Both the position numbers and the translations under genes were made by a program. This document shows, in pieces, positions 22,362-35,467 of a stretch of 64,000 nt of DNA. Origin of the DNA: Zygaena filipendulae (Eukaryota; Arthropoda; Insecta; Lepidoptera; Zygaenidae); the NCBI GenBank assembly GCA_907165275.2, contig OU015653.1, positions 10,384,001-10,448,000 of the forward strand, written 5' to 3'. The first letter of the stretch is position 1, and the number at the start of each line of letters is the position of its first letter. The notes under the pieces are model-generated. The model made no database searches. It was not told the origin of the DNA and saw nothing but the letters and a program-made list of their open reading frames with translations.

Positions 22362-23927
22362 AATTGGCAACCCACACGATGCGGCGCGGCGCCGCGCCGC
22401 AAGCCATTTCGCCGCATTGGCGACCGCCGACCACACGAGCAACGCAGCGCCGCAGCGACGACAGTAGACATGCCCATCGCTACGTGACAGAACAAGACAA
22501 ACAACAGCGAGCCGCTGACGCCCTCCCCGCCTCGTCTCGACTCCGATGCGAGCGCGGCGCGGCGCGGCGCCGGAGCGCGCCGCAAGGCGCTGTGTGCCGT
22601 GTGGCCACAACACGTCATTTTTAACCGACTTCTTAAAAGGAGGAGGTTATGCATTCGATTGTATGTATTTTTTTTTAATGTATCACCGATTACTCGAAGA
22701 CGGTTGGACCGATTTCGAAAATTCTTTTTTCGTTTGAAAGAATTTACTCCCAATTAGGTCCCATTGCCACCAAGTCGGGATCTGATGATGGGATCTTGGA
22801 GAAATCGAGGGAACTCTTCAAAAATTATAGGCAGACCTATAGCGATTTGGGTATTTTTTATAGTAAATCGTTCATTTGCTTTTGGAAAGCAAAATTTAAA
22901 GAAGTGGAACTGATGATGAAGACCACAGATGGTCATCGGAACTACTCAACAATAATACGTATTTCACGGGTTCTGATTGGAGCGGTTTCGAAAATTGTTT
23001 TTTTGTTTGAAAGGGAATGGGTACTCCCAAATTGATTCTATTGTCACCAAGTCGAGATCTGATGATGGGATCTTGGAGTAATCGAGGGAACTCTTCAAAA
23101 ATTATAGGCACACCTATAGCGATTTTTGTATTTTTTATAGTAAATCGTTTATTTGCTTTCGGAAAGCAAAATTTTAAGAAGTGGAACTGATGATGAAGAC
23201 CACAGATGGTCATCAGAACTAGTAAATAATAGGTATTGCACAGATTCCGATTCGTTAACTTTAATGTGGTTTCTAAACAATTTATGTTCATCACAATGTA
23301 TATGGTGAAGTGGAACTGATGGTGATGTACCAGGAGAACTCCTCAAAAATTAACGTCCTTGCATCGGGAAAAGCAATATTTTGTAAAAGGTTATGAGCAG
23401 TTGACATTAGGCTATCGTAACTTAGATAAATTACAAATCGACTCACTAAAAAGCAAGAAATAAACAAATTTTTAACAAAAAAATTAAGACCGACTTCCAA
23501 AAACACAAAACTAAAAAGCTAAAAATAACAAAATATCGATTTAATCCAATAGACAAAAATACACGTAATACTATTGTTTGTGTTTGTTTATTGATTTGTG
23601 CTACAACTTTTCAATTTGAAGTCGGTGACAAGCCAAATTTGGAGTAGGTAGATTGGCTAAGTCCACTCCCGCCACGAGCTCGTCGTGAGCTGAACAATCT
23701 AAGTGGGCAGAAGTAAGCGGGCTTGGCACCGAATTCAAATTGAAAAGTGGTAGCACAAACCAATAATAGTATTACGTGTATTTTTGTCTGTTGGATTAAA
23801 TCGGTACTTTGTTATTTTTAACTTTTTAGTTTTGTGTTTTTGGAAGTCGGTTTTAATTTTTGTATGTAATTTACCACAGCGGCGCCACTCAGGCGCCGTA
23901 CCTGAGCAGCGCCGCACCGTGTGGGTT
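22362..23927. mobile_element. GC-rich inverted-repeat element J, split by family B
   Basis: Left end GCCAATTGGCAACCCACACG with TGCGGCGCGGCG; right end CGCCGCACCGTGTGGGTTGG with CTC. These are inverse matches. The GC-rich body runs to about 22615 and resumes near 23873. Between them sits family B copy 2. The long open frames here on both strands reflect GC content, not genes. Confidence 0.6.
22624..23861 (+). mobile_element. family B foldback element, copy 2
   Basis: Starts ACCGACTTCTTAAAAGGAGG and ends TTTTTGGAAGTCGGTTTTAA. The body holds two tandem rounds of about 285 bp (GTCGGGATCTGATGATGGGA, TTCAAAAATTATAGGC, TTTGCTTT..GAAAGC). A foldback at 23487-23861 has arms AGACCGACTTCCAAAAACAC and its inverse. 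Confidence 0.75.
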
Positions 23928-24285
23928 GGCTCTTAAGTAGGTATATGGGCTGGACATTTAAAAAAAAGTTATACCTACCTATTTTATAGTGAAATGCAAA
24001 AATTCGAAACCCAGTGACTTTGTTTGTTTTTTACGCTTTCACGCCTCAACCGGTCATCATGAAATTTGGCATACACGTTGTCAGGTATATGTATAGAAAA
24101 GGACATAGGGTACTTTTATCCTGCGAAAGTAAGTTAGTTTTTTTGTTTGTTATGCTTTCACGCTTTAACGGTTTCGTATTTAAGTTTAGTGCTTGTGCCC
24201 TATACGATTATTATCTCGACCTAACAGCTAACTACATAATATAGTCAATAGGCAGGAATCAAACAACAGACCACTCTATATTCAC

Positions 24286-24615
24286 TACTAGCAGTTTCCA
24301 TCGGTTTCATCCGCGCGTTAATTTCGGAGATTTCACGGGTATTCGGAGATACCCTTGATTATTACTCTGAGCCCTTGGTAACATATTGTAGTAGGTACCT
24401 AAGCAAATTTTAATGTAGTTTTACCCGCTTTAACTTCGGAGTTCCCGTGGGAATTCCGAGATAAAAAGTAGGTACCACAATATGTCCCATTGTACCCCTG
24501 AAAACGTGTGAGCAAAATTTCATTTCATGATGATCTGCAGAGCGGTGAGCCGTTAAGGCGTGAAAGCGTAACAAATAGACAAACTCACTTTCCTATTTAT
24601 AATAGGTACTTTAGT
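24286..24615 (+). repeat. family A repeats, head plus complete copy
   Basis: CTAGCAGTTTCCATCGG head, then a second block with CGTGGGAATTCCGAGATAAA and the tail GTTAAGGCGTGAAAGCGTAA. A reversed fragment lies at 24020-24170. Confidence 0.55.
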
Positions 24616-25782
24616 ATAAGGATTAACTTAGTTGAAATACACTAAACCTAACGACCTAAAGTTAAAGGTTAAGAAACCACGAAGGTGGTTATTCTGTGCT
24701 TTACGTCGTTGATTCTATAGTAGCTCAGATTAACTAGACATATGAGAAGATCTACTTTTATCCTGGAATTCCAGCGGGAACTTTGAAATTACCACGGGTT
24801 GTTATTAAATTGTGCTACTTGATTTAAGAAATCAATAACACAATAAAACACTGCCCTAAATGCAACGCTACCTCTCGGACTATTTATTTCTAAAAAATCT
24901 TTACTTAATTTATCAATAAAACGACTCGCGCGACTGACTGCGGCCGAGAAGTGGAAGCTTCTATTGGCATATCAAAAAAGTATTACTTACTACTCTGCCA
25001 ACTTTAGGATAATTTGATTTTTTGTATGGATTATTTTGAGATCATAATGTAATTATTACTTTTACGTACCTATTCTTTACTATACCTACAAGTATTAAGG
25101 TGCGGGTGTTAGGGCTAGTTTTCATACAAATTGCCTACCGAGTTTTCTTACACTACGGCTGTTTATGGTAATTAGAATTTATTTTATAAAATACTACTAC
25201 TGGTCTAGATGCCGCATAAGTCCCAAGTCTTTGCAGATAGTGAAAAAATAACATAATTATAAGCATTTCAAAAATATTAAATTTTGGTCGAATCTCTTAC
25301 TTGTGTGAGAGCGTATACAGTATATGTGTACGAAAATGGCGGGCCGGTCTATAAACAGCTGTGGTTTGGCTGTAGACTGACAAGTCCCCCGAATGCAGTA
25401 GTTTGTAGTGAGTTCCAAAAGGATCGAAAGGTGTCGCGGCGTTGAGCCGTGAGTTTTGACAATTTTACCTACCGGGATAATTTAGAATTGAATTTGGAAT
25501 ATACATATTACTGATGTAGTTGGTAGGTATTTAGTAGCCGGAGCGAAGGCATAACTACATTTTGTTTTGAGTCCCGTACAAGTAGGTATACCTTATAAGC
25601 TACAGGTAGCCCGTACAAGTATTTTATATTTTTGTGTTGCATAAATTCTTGCTATCTCTTTCTTGTTTTCTCGATGCGTAAAAGAGAGAGACCATATTTT
25701 CGAATGGTTGTATCTCACCACGGCCCAGGGTAATTTAACTTTTATCTTCGATGCAATCAGCAATGACACGCAGCCATATAAT

Positions 25783-26175
25783 GTTGGTACAACTTCATAT
25801 TTTTATTGTGTCTATGTGACCACGTGATCAAATTTTTAATATCTTCAAAAAAAAATTTTTTTTTTGTAAAGCTCATACCCTCGAAACTAGTATGAGACAA
25901 CCCCATCATGTTGCTGTTTAAACTTCATTTTTTCGTGGTATCTATGTGTTCACGTGACAAAATTTTTGAACGCTTATAACTCCGAAACTATAGGACGCAG
26001 TCATATCACGTTGGTACTCAAACTTCATGTTTTGTGATATCTATGTGATCACATGGTCAAATTTTCGACAGCTCATACCTCCGAAACTGCAAGTTACAGA
26101 CTCATCGTGTTGGTAGGTCAAACTTCATCTTTTCGTGATATCTATGTGATCACGTGAAGTAATTTTCAAAAGCTT
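25783..26175. repeat. about 100-bp tandem array, four units
   Basis: The GTTGGT-type anchor recurs at 25783, 25910, 26010 and 26109 (spacing 127, 100, 99). Each unit has AAACTTCAT..TTTCGTGATA, TCTATGTGATCACGTG and ATAACTCCGAAACT. The first unit is longer because of an A/T run. Confidence 0.8.
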
Positions 26176-26869
26176 ATAATATTTTTTACTATTACCTATG
26201 CATATACCTACTTTGTATTTGTTAATTTATAGGTACTAATAATAAAGCTGAAGAGTTTGTTTGTTTGTTTGGTTGAACGTACTAATCTCAGGAACTACTG
26301 GATCGAATTGAAAAATTATTTTCGTGTTAGATAGTCATTTATCGAGGACGGCTATAGGCTATAACATCACGCTATGACCAATACGAGCGGAGCACGACAC
26401 GACACTCACGTGGTTTTTTAGTAAGTTTTTTTCTCCAAATTTTTTTTTAGTCAGCTATTAGAGACAAGAATCGAATATTGCATGTCTTTTTACAAATAAA
26501 ATACCCTCGTAACGTTACACCCTGTATAATAAAGACTTTACTTTTGTAAATTTTTCGAAATGATGTAACTGTTCACTCATTATTATTTATTATTTCCTTG
26601 ATTTTGTAATTAAAAAAAAATAAAAATAAAAACTGACGCGAGCAAAACCGCGGCAGGATCAACTGCCAGTAAAATATTTATATTTTAGAAATAATACAAT
26701 ATTATAATAAATCCATCTTCCCAACGCACTGCTTTGACGAAACTAAATAAAAGAAGATCAATATATTCAAATGACGCGCGACGGCTGAATGCATACAATT
26801 TTTTCGGCAGGAGGAACTATACGATGATGGTCCAGTGGTTAGAACAACTTCCGAAGAAGTCTCAATATT

Positions 26870-27500
26870 ATATGACTAGCTGTGCCCTGCGGTTTCACCC
26901 GCGTGAAAAGATTTTGTGTAACAACTTTTTTTGCCGATATCCGATTTGAATGAAACAAAGCCTATATTATGTAGCTACAGGCTAAGCTTAATCTACCTGT
27001 GAAAACCGCATGACAATCTGTTCAGTTGATTTGGAGATTATGGCGAACAAATAGACAGACAGACAGAAAAGAATTTCAAAAACTTTTTTTTGTGCTTGGT
27101 TACTCTTCTTTTATCACCCCTCTCCATTTTAGGTAAAAATATCCAATGTACAGAATCGCGGATTCTACTCTTTTATTATAGTTTAGAAGTATAGATAATT
27201 TTTTTTATTATCTGTCATTTTTTATGCTTTTGTTTACGATTTCAAATCTAAACTGCTTTTTCATAATATACATTATGCACACTTCTAGATAAACTTATTA
27301 TTAGAAATGCGAATATGAGTTTGTTTGTTTGTATGTTACGGTTTATTACTCAACCGATTATCTAGAAATTTTGCATACACTTTATTAGTAGGGGCACAGA
27401 GAAGGACACAGGGTAGTTTTTATCCCGGAATTCCCGCAGAAACTCTGAAGTTAGCGTGGGTGAAACCGCGCTAATTTCTAGGTATATTATGAAAAATAGC
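26870..27500. repeat. family A copies in opposite orientation
   Basis: A plus copy at 26870-27065 (GCTGTGCCCTGCGGTTTCAC, then GAAAACCGCATGACAATCTG) and a minus copy at 27310-27500 (GTTTGTTTGTATGTTACGG ... GCGTGGGTGAAACCGCG). Confidence 0.6.
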
Positions 27501-27899
27501 TAGTATTATTATAAAGAAGTAAAGAACCAGTTATTTTAAATACTTCACTCATAAGAAACTACAGTATCCTCCAGTATCTAATAAGTAGTAATTTTATAAA
27601 AATGTTTCACGCGGGTGTAACCGCGGGACACAGCTAGTAGAATATAAAATACTTTACAAACTCAACGTACCTACTGATGAAACTCAATAAAATATAAAAT
27701 ATTATTATCACAAGATGTCAAAATTTAAATTTTGAAATGGAACAACGGCAGAATGTGTTTATGTTTTTTTTTTCGTGTAATAACACCAAGCGGTATATAG
27801 GTTGAGTGCCTAGACCAAAGAGTATATAACCACTATGCGTACTAACGTCTGGCTCTAATCCTTTTATAGAATTACGGTTCAAATCTCGGTTTATAAGAG

Positions 27900-28440
27900 T
27901 ACTAGCTGTTCCCCGCTGTTTTACCCGCGGCAATTTCGGAGATCCCGCAGGAATTCCGGGATACAAAGTACCCTATGCATATAGGGTACCTTCTCTGTAC
28001 CCTTGACAACGTATATGCGAAATCTCATTGGATTTCACCGTTGTTAATATTGGAGTTCCCGCGGGAATTCCGGGATATAAAGTACCCTATGCATATAGGG
28101 TACCTTCTCTGTACCCTTGACAACGTATATGCGAAATCTCATTGGATTTCACCGTTGTTAATTTTGGAGTTCCCGCGGGAATTCCGGAATATAAAGTACC
28201 CTATGTATATAGGGTACCTTCTCTGTACCCCTGACAACGTATATGCAAAATCTCATTAGATTTCACCGGTGTTAATTTTGGAGTTCCCGCGGGAATTCCG
28301 GCATATAAAGTAAGTACCCTATGTCCTTTTCTGTACCCCTGACAATGTGTATGCAAAATTTCGTGATGATCGGCTGAGCCGTGAAAGCGTAACAAACAGA
28401 CAGACAGAGTTACTTTCGCATTTATAATATTATTAGTATT
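27900..28440 (+). repeat. family A copy carrying a 114-bp tandem array
   Basis: Head ACTAGCTGTTCCCCGCTG, tail GAGCCGTGAAAGCGTAACAA. The GAATTCCGG block recurs at 27951, 28065, 28179 and 28293, exactly 114 bp apart each time. Units contain TACCCTATGCATATAGGGTA and CCCTTGACAACGTATATGCG. The period is a multiple of three and one plus frame stays open from 27975 to 28259. Confidence 0.88.
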
Positions 28441-29742
28441 TAGTAGGGATTGTAATGTCAGTGTCTTTGTGGAATTATGTACTTTTTTTGTAAAGTTATC
28501 ACGAATCATACAGGTTTTGAGTTGAACTGCGATTCTATTTAGTATTGGATATTCTATGATTGATTTTTTTTCTAAAATTACAAACATCCTAGTTGATGAC
28601 GTAAATTACATAGACTGCTGAAATACATAGATGATGGTATTGTGGTCATAGTGTCGGAGATATTATAAGATTTCAATTTTTTTATCACCAAGTAAATCCC
28701 GAAATCTTGAAATTTAGATTAGGACCTAGAGTTTTTTTTATACCCAAAATTATTTTCAGTCCCAATATTTACGCAAGTAGGTACGTGTGTAACCTGCAGG
28801 GAAAGGTTGTATTAAAAATAAGTCCAATATTTTTATTTAGCTTTATCCATCTTTATATTTTCTTAGATTATAATTCTATATCCTTTAAATTTTCTTTTTT
28901 GGAATTAAAATAAATTCCAAAACCGAACGAAAAATAAATCGTTTGTAGTTCTATAAATAAGTATATATAAACAAATTTGAGAAAATTAGTTACAAAAATT
29001 GGAATCGCAATCTTAGGTTTGAACACGAGATTTTCACGATTCATTATTTACAAAAAGAGACGTATTACACCACAGCGCCAACGAGACTCATACATAATAA
29101 GTCAAATTCAGAATCAGATTCCGCTTGTACTAATCGATTTGCAAGTGTGTGTGACTACGTTTCGGGCGGTTATTCCTAATTTTCTTGTAGTTAAGGGATA
29201 ATAATGCGCGTAAGACCATATAAAAATTTTAAATGAAAGATGTATTAAACACTCATCCTGTCGCATTTATCATCAAAATCTATCTTTTAGCTTGCGATTC
29301 TCTGTAAATTGAGAAAACACTTTTATTGCGCCGCCCACGGCCTCTATCGGCTGAGAGGCTGCATAATATGGTGGCGCGCCACCTTAAACAAAAAAAATTG
29401 CAAAGATATTGATATCAGATTGATATTGAAACGAAAAAAAAAACTACGATTGTTGATTGCCAAAATGCCAATGTCACCTGTACCTACTGGCATAGACCAT
29501 AGATAATAGATTTTCAGAGAAAAATAAATGGCTCCTGAACAAATGGGGAAACAGCTGATGTGCGTCGTTTGAATTTATTAATCTTTTTTATTAGTCTGAA
29601 TTTAAAGTGTAAAATTGACATAGATGTTAGCTCATTTATATGACCTTTCTGTGTGGATAACAGGGTTTGTTTTAACAAACTTATATGCATAAAAATTGAC
29701 GTTATTGTATTTGAGTAGTTGCTTTATTGGTGGAATTTTCAG

Positions 29743-31950
29743 ATGTCACTGACTATACAACAAATTATTTTGGATGCTAAACGACTAGCGGGGCGTCTCA
29801 AGGATCGGGAGACGGAAGCTGACGCTTTGCTCACTGAAACTCAAACTGCGTACAGGCAAATACATACCATGAAACAGGTAATTTTCAATGTATCAAAATA
29901 GATCACTCAATACCTAAATGGATCAGGACCCGTGATCGGGGTTCAGGTGTAGAATTTTTGTTAATTGCCACCTAATGTTTACATTTAAATATTATCATTC
30001 TGAAACTTAAACTTATATCTCGCACAAGGCAACAAAAACCAAAGTGACCTTGAAATTCCTTTCCTTTAAAACATAGCGTTTTTAACGGCTAATACTTTTC
30101 AGTACAAAGAAGAGGTTGATACTCTAAATGAAGCTTCACGTGAGCGTCCTAGAGGAGCACTGATTGCCAGCATTGAGCGTGAATCACGCCTAATGCGCGA
30201 TGTACAGCGTGAGAATGGAGAGCTAAGAGCTGCACTTGAAGACCATAGGCGGGCCCTAGAACTCATTATGTCTAAGTACCGGCAACATACAGAAAAAAGG
30301 ATATGGGAATCAAGAATAGATTTCACATCCGCTATTAATGAAAAACAACAAGAGGTGACAAAAAAAATATAAGAAGACTACTGTAAAATATTGTAGTATG
30401 TGTAAATTGTTATAGCATTTACCTGTTCACATAGTTAAAACTCTTCTTCCTTTATAGTTAATTCGTCAACAAGCAGAGAGGATCAATGAAATGACAAGTA
30501 TTATGTACAAAGCAGTCAATATGGATGAGAATGGGGACACACGAAAAGAGGGGGAGATGTATCACAGACTCATTACTGAAAATAAGGTAAATCTGAACAC
30601 AGTATGTGATAAATCTTTGCTTATACAACAATACAGTGCAAGTCAAATTTGCTTAGTTTTCAGAAGAGATAAAAAACTGTATTATTCATTTTATATAACA
30701 CATCATTACACTAATATTATAAAGAAGAAAGATTTGATTTTTTGTTTGTTTGTTTGTTACGATTTAACTCAAAACTACTGGACTGATTTCAAAAATTCAC
30801 CGTTAGAAAGCTACATTATCCCTGAGAACATAGGCTATATTGTAATCCAGAATTCCTGCATGAAAACCCGAAATTAATACAGGTGAAACCACACAAATTG
30901 AATATTACCTCAAGTGTAAGCCCATTGGATGCACAGAAAAATAATCTACAAAATGGTATATAAACATGGTCAATTTTTTACTTACACGTTATTGTTGTAT
31001 TAGCGATGAAATACAGGTCAGTCCAACTTTGAAAGAGGTTCATCTACACTGCCAACTTGACTAGACAGTGTTCAGGGTGATATTCAGTATCTTGTATTTA
31101 TAAATTATTCAACAACATTTTGCAGCACATATCACAAATCACAATATTGGACAAATTTTGTAAAACTATAATATTCAGGCTGTTAGAGAATGACATTATG
31201 TTATGAATGAATGTATCTCAAAATGATGACTGCGCCAGTGTGTGCTACCATTGACAATGTACAAAAATAAAATGTGGCCACTAACAAGTAACAAGAGCAT
31301 CACAAGAAACCTTAAGGTCACCCAAAGACCAATGTTCTAAATTTCCCTGTAAGATTTCAAGATTGTTCTTTGTTTCAAGACTGTGTGTAATTATGTTCAA
31401 CAGCTCAAAAAATTACAAAGCGTAAGACCTTATTTCTGCTAAGCGGCTAGTCGCGGGCGACTGGCCACGCGCAGTTTCTATTTATTTGGATAGCCATAAT
31501 ATACCAATTTCTATTCACGCGGCCTCGACTCACGAATAAATACGGGTTGCCACTACTGGAAATTAGGTCTAAGTTGTAATAGGCACCATTGATTGCAGTC
31601 CTTGGCTGGCATCAACATATTGGCAATTCTAGCTGTTCTAGTAAACATTTTAAGGGTTGAATGGATTACGGCTGTGCAAAACTATTATTGTAGATGTCCA
31701 AATAGTGGACTGCTGTCTGGCTTATATGATGACCTATTTCATTTCCATACTATTTTTTTGTGGTGTGTAAATTGCAAATTACAATTTTTGGTTCACCATT
31801 ATTTTCTTGCCTCTAGTCCGATTAATATCCTTTCAGGGACTAAGGGAGATGCTGGATCTGTCAAGGCGGTATGGGTCAGACAGAGTGGTAACTCCACCCA
31901 TGGAGGATAAAGACGTGCAGACGGACGGGCCGCCGTTGACGGGCGCGTGA
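29743..31950 (+). CDS. Fgop2: FGFR1OP2/SIKE-family coiled-coil protein (STRIPAK-associated)
   Basis: Four exons, all phase 0: 29743-29877, 30103-30354, 30458-30586, 31837-31950; 630 nt, 209 aa. The N-terminus MSLTIQQIILDAKRLAGRL matches the start of human FGFR1OP2. The second exon carries the family core: TLNEASRERPRGALIASI, then ENGELRAALEDHRRALELIM and SKYR. The third exon has the RINEMTSIMYKAVNMDE segment, and the last starts GLREMLDLSR. All are heptad-rich and should form coiled coils. The family (FGFR1OP2, SIKE1) binds striatin-PP2A (STRIPAK) complexes, which oppose Hippo and other kinase signalling and link to the cytoskeleton. Compared with the vertebrate proteins it is shorter, mostly in the region after MSKYR. 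The ATG sits directly after a TTTTCAG, so either a 5'-UTR intron ends there or transcription starts just upstream. Confidence 0.9.
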
Positions 31951-32118
31951 CGCTCCGTGGCGGACGCCTGCCGCCTTTGAACTGCGACGATCTACCGTGC
32001 CACACCTCTGGGTAGACAAAACGTCTGTCTGCACATTTGATCACTACACACCCTTTATGACTATCAATACTTATTCATGTCAAATGTGTGAGCTGGTTCA
32101 AGGTTTCGTTTTCGATAG

Positions 32119-32124
32119 AATAAA
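32119..32124 (+). promoter_or_regulatory. candidate proximal poly(A) signal, Fgop2
   Basis: AATAAA about 170 nt after the Fgop2 stop. More hexamers occur in the AT-rich 3' flank near 34230 and 34395, so alternative 3' ends are possible. Confidence 0.4.
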
Positions 32125-32687
32125 ATTAAAATTATAATGTATTAGGTGTAAACCTGTACTTTACACGCTGTTTCTGATGCAGCAAATTTCATACCTCTCA
32201 TTTTTTATGAAACTTAAATGTGAGTGTGGCAAGTATAACACACAACTATATTTTAGGGTTTAGTACAGATTTGCTATTGGTTGTATTTTGATGTAAAAAT
32301 TGAATGTGGAATTAGAGGTTTCTAGCCTCCTTCCCAGTAAAATAATTATTATTATTAAATACCATATTGTAGATCTGACCTTAATGTCTTTTTTATTCAA
32401 AACACCATTCAAATAACAAGATGCCTGCTTTGACTTAGATGTTTAGTTACGTACGTCAAAATATGCTCACTACACTCAGATGCTACAAATTGTTCACTTT
32501 ATGTATGATAATAATTAATAACTTCTCAGTATCATTGATATTATATTTATGTATCATTTTCATCAGGTCTTTTAAGACTTTATAGCATCATGTTTCATTG
32601 CTACGTAATATTTTAAAATTAAACTATGTTTAAGTAATTTTAGTTTTTCGTAAATCTTGATACTCAATTGTTTTTAACTCCAATGAT

Positions 32688-32779
32688 GATTGGTATTGAA
32701 TAAGGTGTACCAGATAAAAAAAATGACTTATTTGATTGGTATTGAATAAGGTGTACCAGATAAAAAAAATGACTTATTT
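32688..32779. repeat. perfect 46-bp tandem duplication
   Basis: Bases 32688-32733 and 32734-32779 are identical (GATTGGTATTGAATAAGGTG to GACTTATTT). In the Fgop2 3' flank. Confidence 0.9.
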
Positions 32780-35467
32780 GAAATAATCAAATATTTGTAA
32801 AAACTATTTGTAACAAAGCTAGCATTCATTTCTTAATATTCAGTGATTCTGCGATCTCATTATCTCCATCAACAATACATGCTAATCAGGCATTTGTCCC
32901 CATCGTAATTTATAGTGGCAACAGGCACAATATTAAAACCGTAACATTACATTAATTTACTTACCTTGCGTTTCCATTTGCATTTGAGATTACCTATCAT
33001 AATTATCATCATAAATTGTTTACCAAATATCATCGATTACCTACTAGTCAATATTTCTACACGAATACAATTGTTTCAAGTTTTTAAATTTTAGTCTCTG
33101 CTATTGATCATAAAATATAGTAAGTACCTATCTATAATGACACCTAAACTTTCATTTTAAACATAGACTATCGTATTTAGGAGGAAAATAATATATTTAA
33201 TATTTTTCATGCATTATAAGCTCAGCTTTCAATGTTAGAAACGTTTTGGGTAATTGGGTATAGATAAATATAGCTTAAATATGTAGTATGCATAGGTACA
33301 TCCAAATCGCTAGACGCCACTCATTTCACAAAGTTATACATTTGATTTCATGAGGCAAGTATGCAATATGCATATTCATAAAATCAAAGTATGTATCCCA
33401 TGCAAGTAAAGTTTTTATATTAAATGTTATAGTTTGGATACAAATAGTTAAGCCAGCAGTGTGGAATTTAACATAAGCAAAAGTGGATTAGGGTTGGAAC
33501 CCTAATATATCGAATAAATGTGGCAGCCCTCATGGTAAGACTCAAGTCCGTCCCTTAGCCACATTGCTTAAATTTCCACAATATAAATTTTAATGCAGCA
33601 TAATAATATTGAATATTGATTCTGAAGTGTGTAGTACAAACCCACTTTTGCTATTAAACTTATCGTTTGCTGATTAGTATTTTAGACAAATTTGAAATTT
33701 AGCTTAGTAACACCTATTTTCTTTCGATCATGCATAGTTTTAAGTTAAATAGAGAATTTTTAAATGTGTACAAGTATGTAGCATTATTGTTACAGTATTT
33801 TGCGCAATATTATTAGTCCTTGAAATATACAAACAAATATCTTATAGTTGTTTAGTAGATAGTAGTTGGTCTAGTATTTTCTGGAAGCGACCCCTTAGTG
33901 AACGTAGTCCGCGTTAGTACCATAAACAAATTTACGTTAACCCATTGTTAAAATTACTAATTTAGACTGGATAAAAATAAATGTAATAGTCGTAAGATAA
34001 CTGTATGCTACTGGGGAAGCCGTGACCAATTTCGTTGCTTGAAAGTTAGTTATTAGTTACAATATTTTTCTCAACTGTTGGAATTAATTTTCGCACTAAT
34101 ATGCGGATTGCGTTCGTAGTGGCGCTGCGGGAACGTTAGTCTATCCCTATTAGTTCTAGCGTACCTTGTGCTACACCAAAACAAAATTGATAAAGTATTG
34201 ACAGTAACATGTAATCACAAATTGAAATAAAATACAATAATAGGGCATTGTTGCTGACTATTTTTACAAGTAGGTGATTTTTAGAAATTGTTATACCTAT
34301 GTTCTAACTTAACTTCTATGTTTACAAAGTTAGTTATTACATGTAGGTTTATTATAAATATAAAGAATATACCTTGTGTGCTTAGTGAAGTTTAAATAAA
34401 AAGTTAATGTTATAATCTCAGTTATAATAATAATATGATTTATATGTACATCTTTAAACCTACAATAGTGTTTGTTACAAAGCAAAACCAATTAAATTAA
34501 TTGTAATAAATAACATTCATATTATTACATGTTTTCTAACTGAATTGGTTACAAAAAAAATGTTGAAATATTAGCAATACTTAATATTTATCATAAATCA
34601 TTATTTATATTTTAGAATATGATAGATACCTATTATCATTAAACTATTTTTTCTGCTGTAGAGCAAAACACTTGTAGAAAAAATGATAATAAATGTATCT
34701 AAAAATTGTAATGATTGATATAAATATATTATAGTCAAGTATTATTTTTCAATTACTGTCAACTGTGTTTAAACAGTCTACACTAGTTATGATTTGTCTT
34801 TTAGGCTCCCATCGCCAAATGGCAAAAGCTTTTTTGACTGCCCATAATATGTCACAGCAATTTTATTTGTATTAGCATTGATTTTGCATTCTTTTAACTT
34901 ATATACAATGATTTAGTAGGGTTTAGTAATATAAAATGAGGGGTTGCACTCTTAGCAAAGTGATTTTTGAAATCCTTACTATTATAAATGTGAAAGTGAG
35001 TTTGTTACGCTTTCACACCTTCACAGCTCAACCAATCACCATGAAATTTTGCATACACATTGTCAAGGATACAGGGAAGGACATAGGGTACTTTTTATCC
35101 CAGAATTCCCACGGGAACTCTGAAATTAATGCGGAAACTGCATAAAATTTTGCATACTACACATTTTCAGGGGTACAGAAAGCTAGGATATAGGGTTCTG
35201 TTATCCAGGAATTCCCACAGGAACTCTGAAATTAAGGCGGGTGAAATTGCAGGGATCAGCTAGTGTTATATTTTGACAACAAAAATACTATGGTTCATTT
35301 TAATTTTTTTTTTCTAATTAATATCTGTAAAAACCAAACTTATCATTAGATATTGTGTCATAGAATAATCAGACCAAAACTCTTGTAGAAATTGTATATT
35401 TGTTTGACAATCTTACCTTAACACATACTACATTCAAAATGCATTGATTACACTAGCATTTCTAGGA

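Larger units (their letters stand above)
21498..29742. other. gene-free, repeat-dense spacer
   Basis: No exon was found. The contents are element J with family B inside, several family A copies, the 100-bp and 114-bp arrays, and AT-rich unique DNA. The last part, about 28450-29740, has no recognisable repeat and should hold the Fgop2 promoter and 5' UTR. Confidence 0.55.
31951..35467. other. long AT-rich 3' flank shared by Fgop2 and SPCS3
   Basis: Few repeats from 31951 to 34970, unlike other spacers, consistent with a long or alternative Fgop2 3' UTR. A reversed family A copy lies at 34985-35265 (GTTACGCTTTCACACCTTCA ... GGATCAGCTAGTG). No exon seen. Confidence 0.5.

Noticed and set aside
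22299..22753. Open frames up to 138 codons on both strands
   Set aside because: They lie in the GC-rich repeat J, cross into family B and have no domain.
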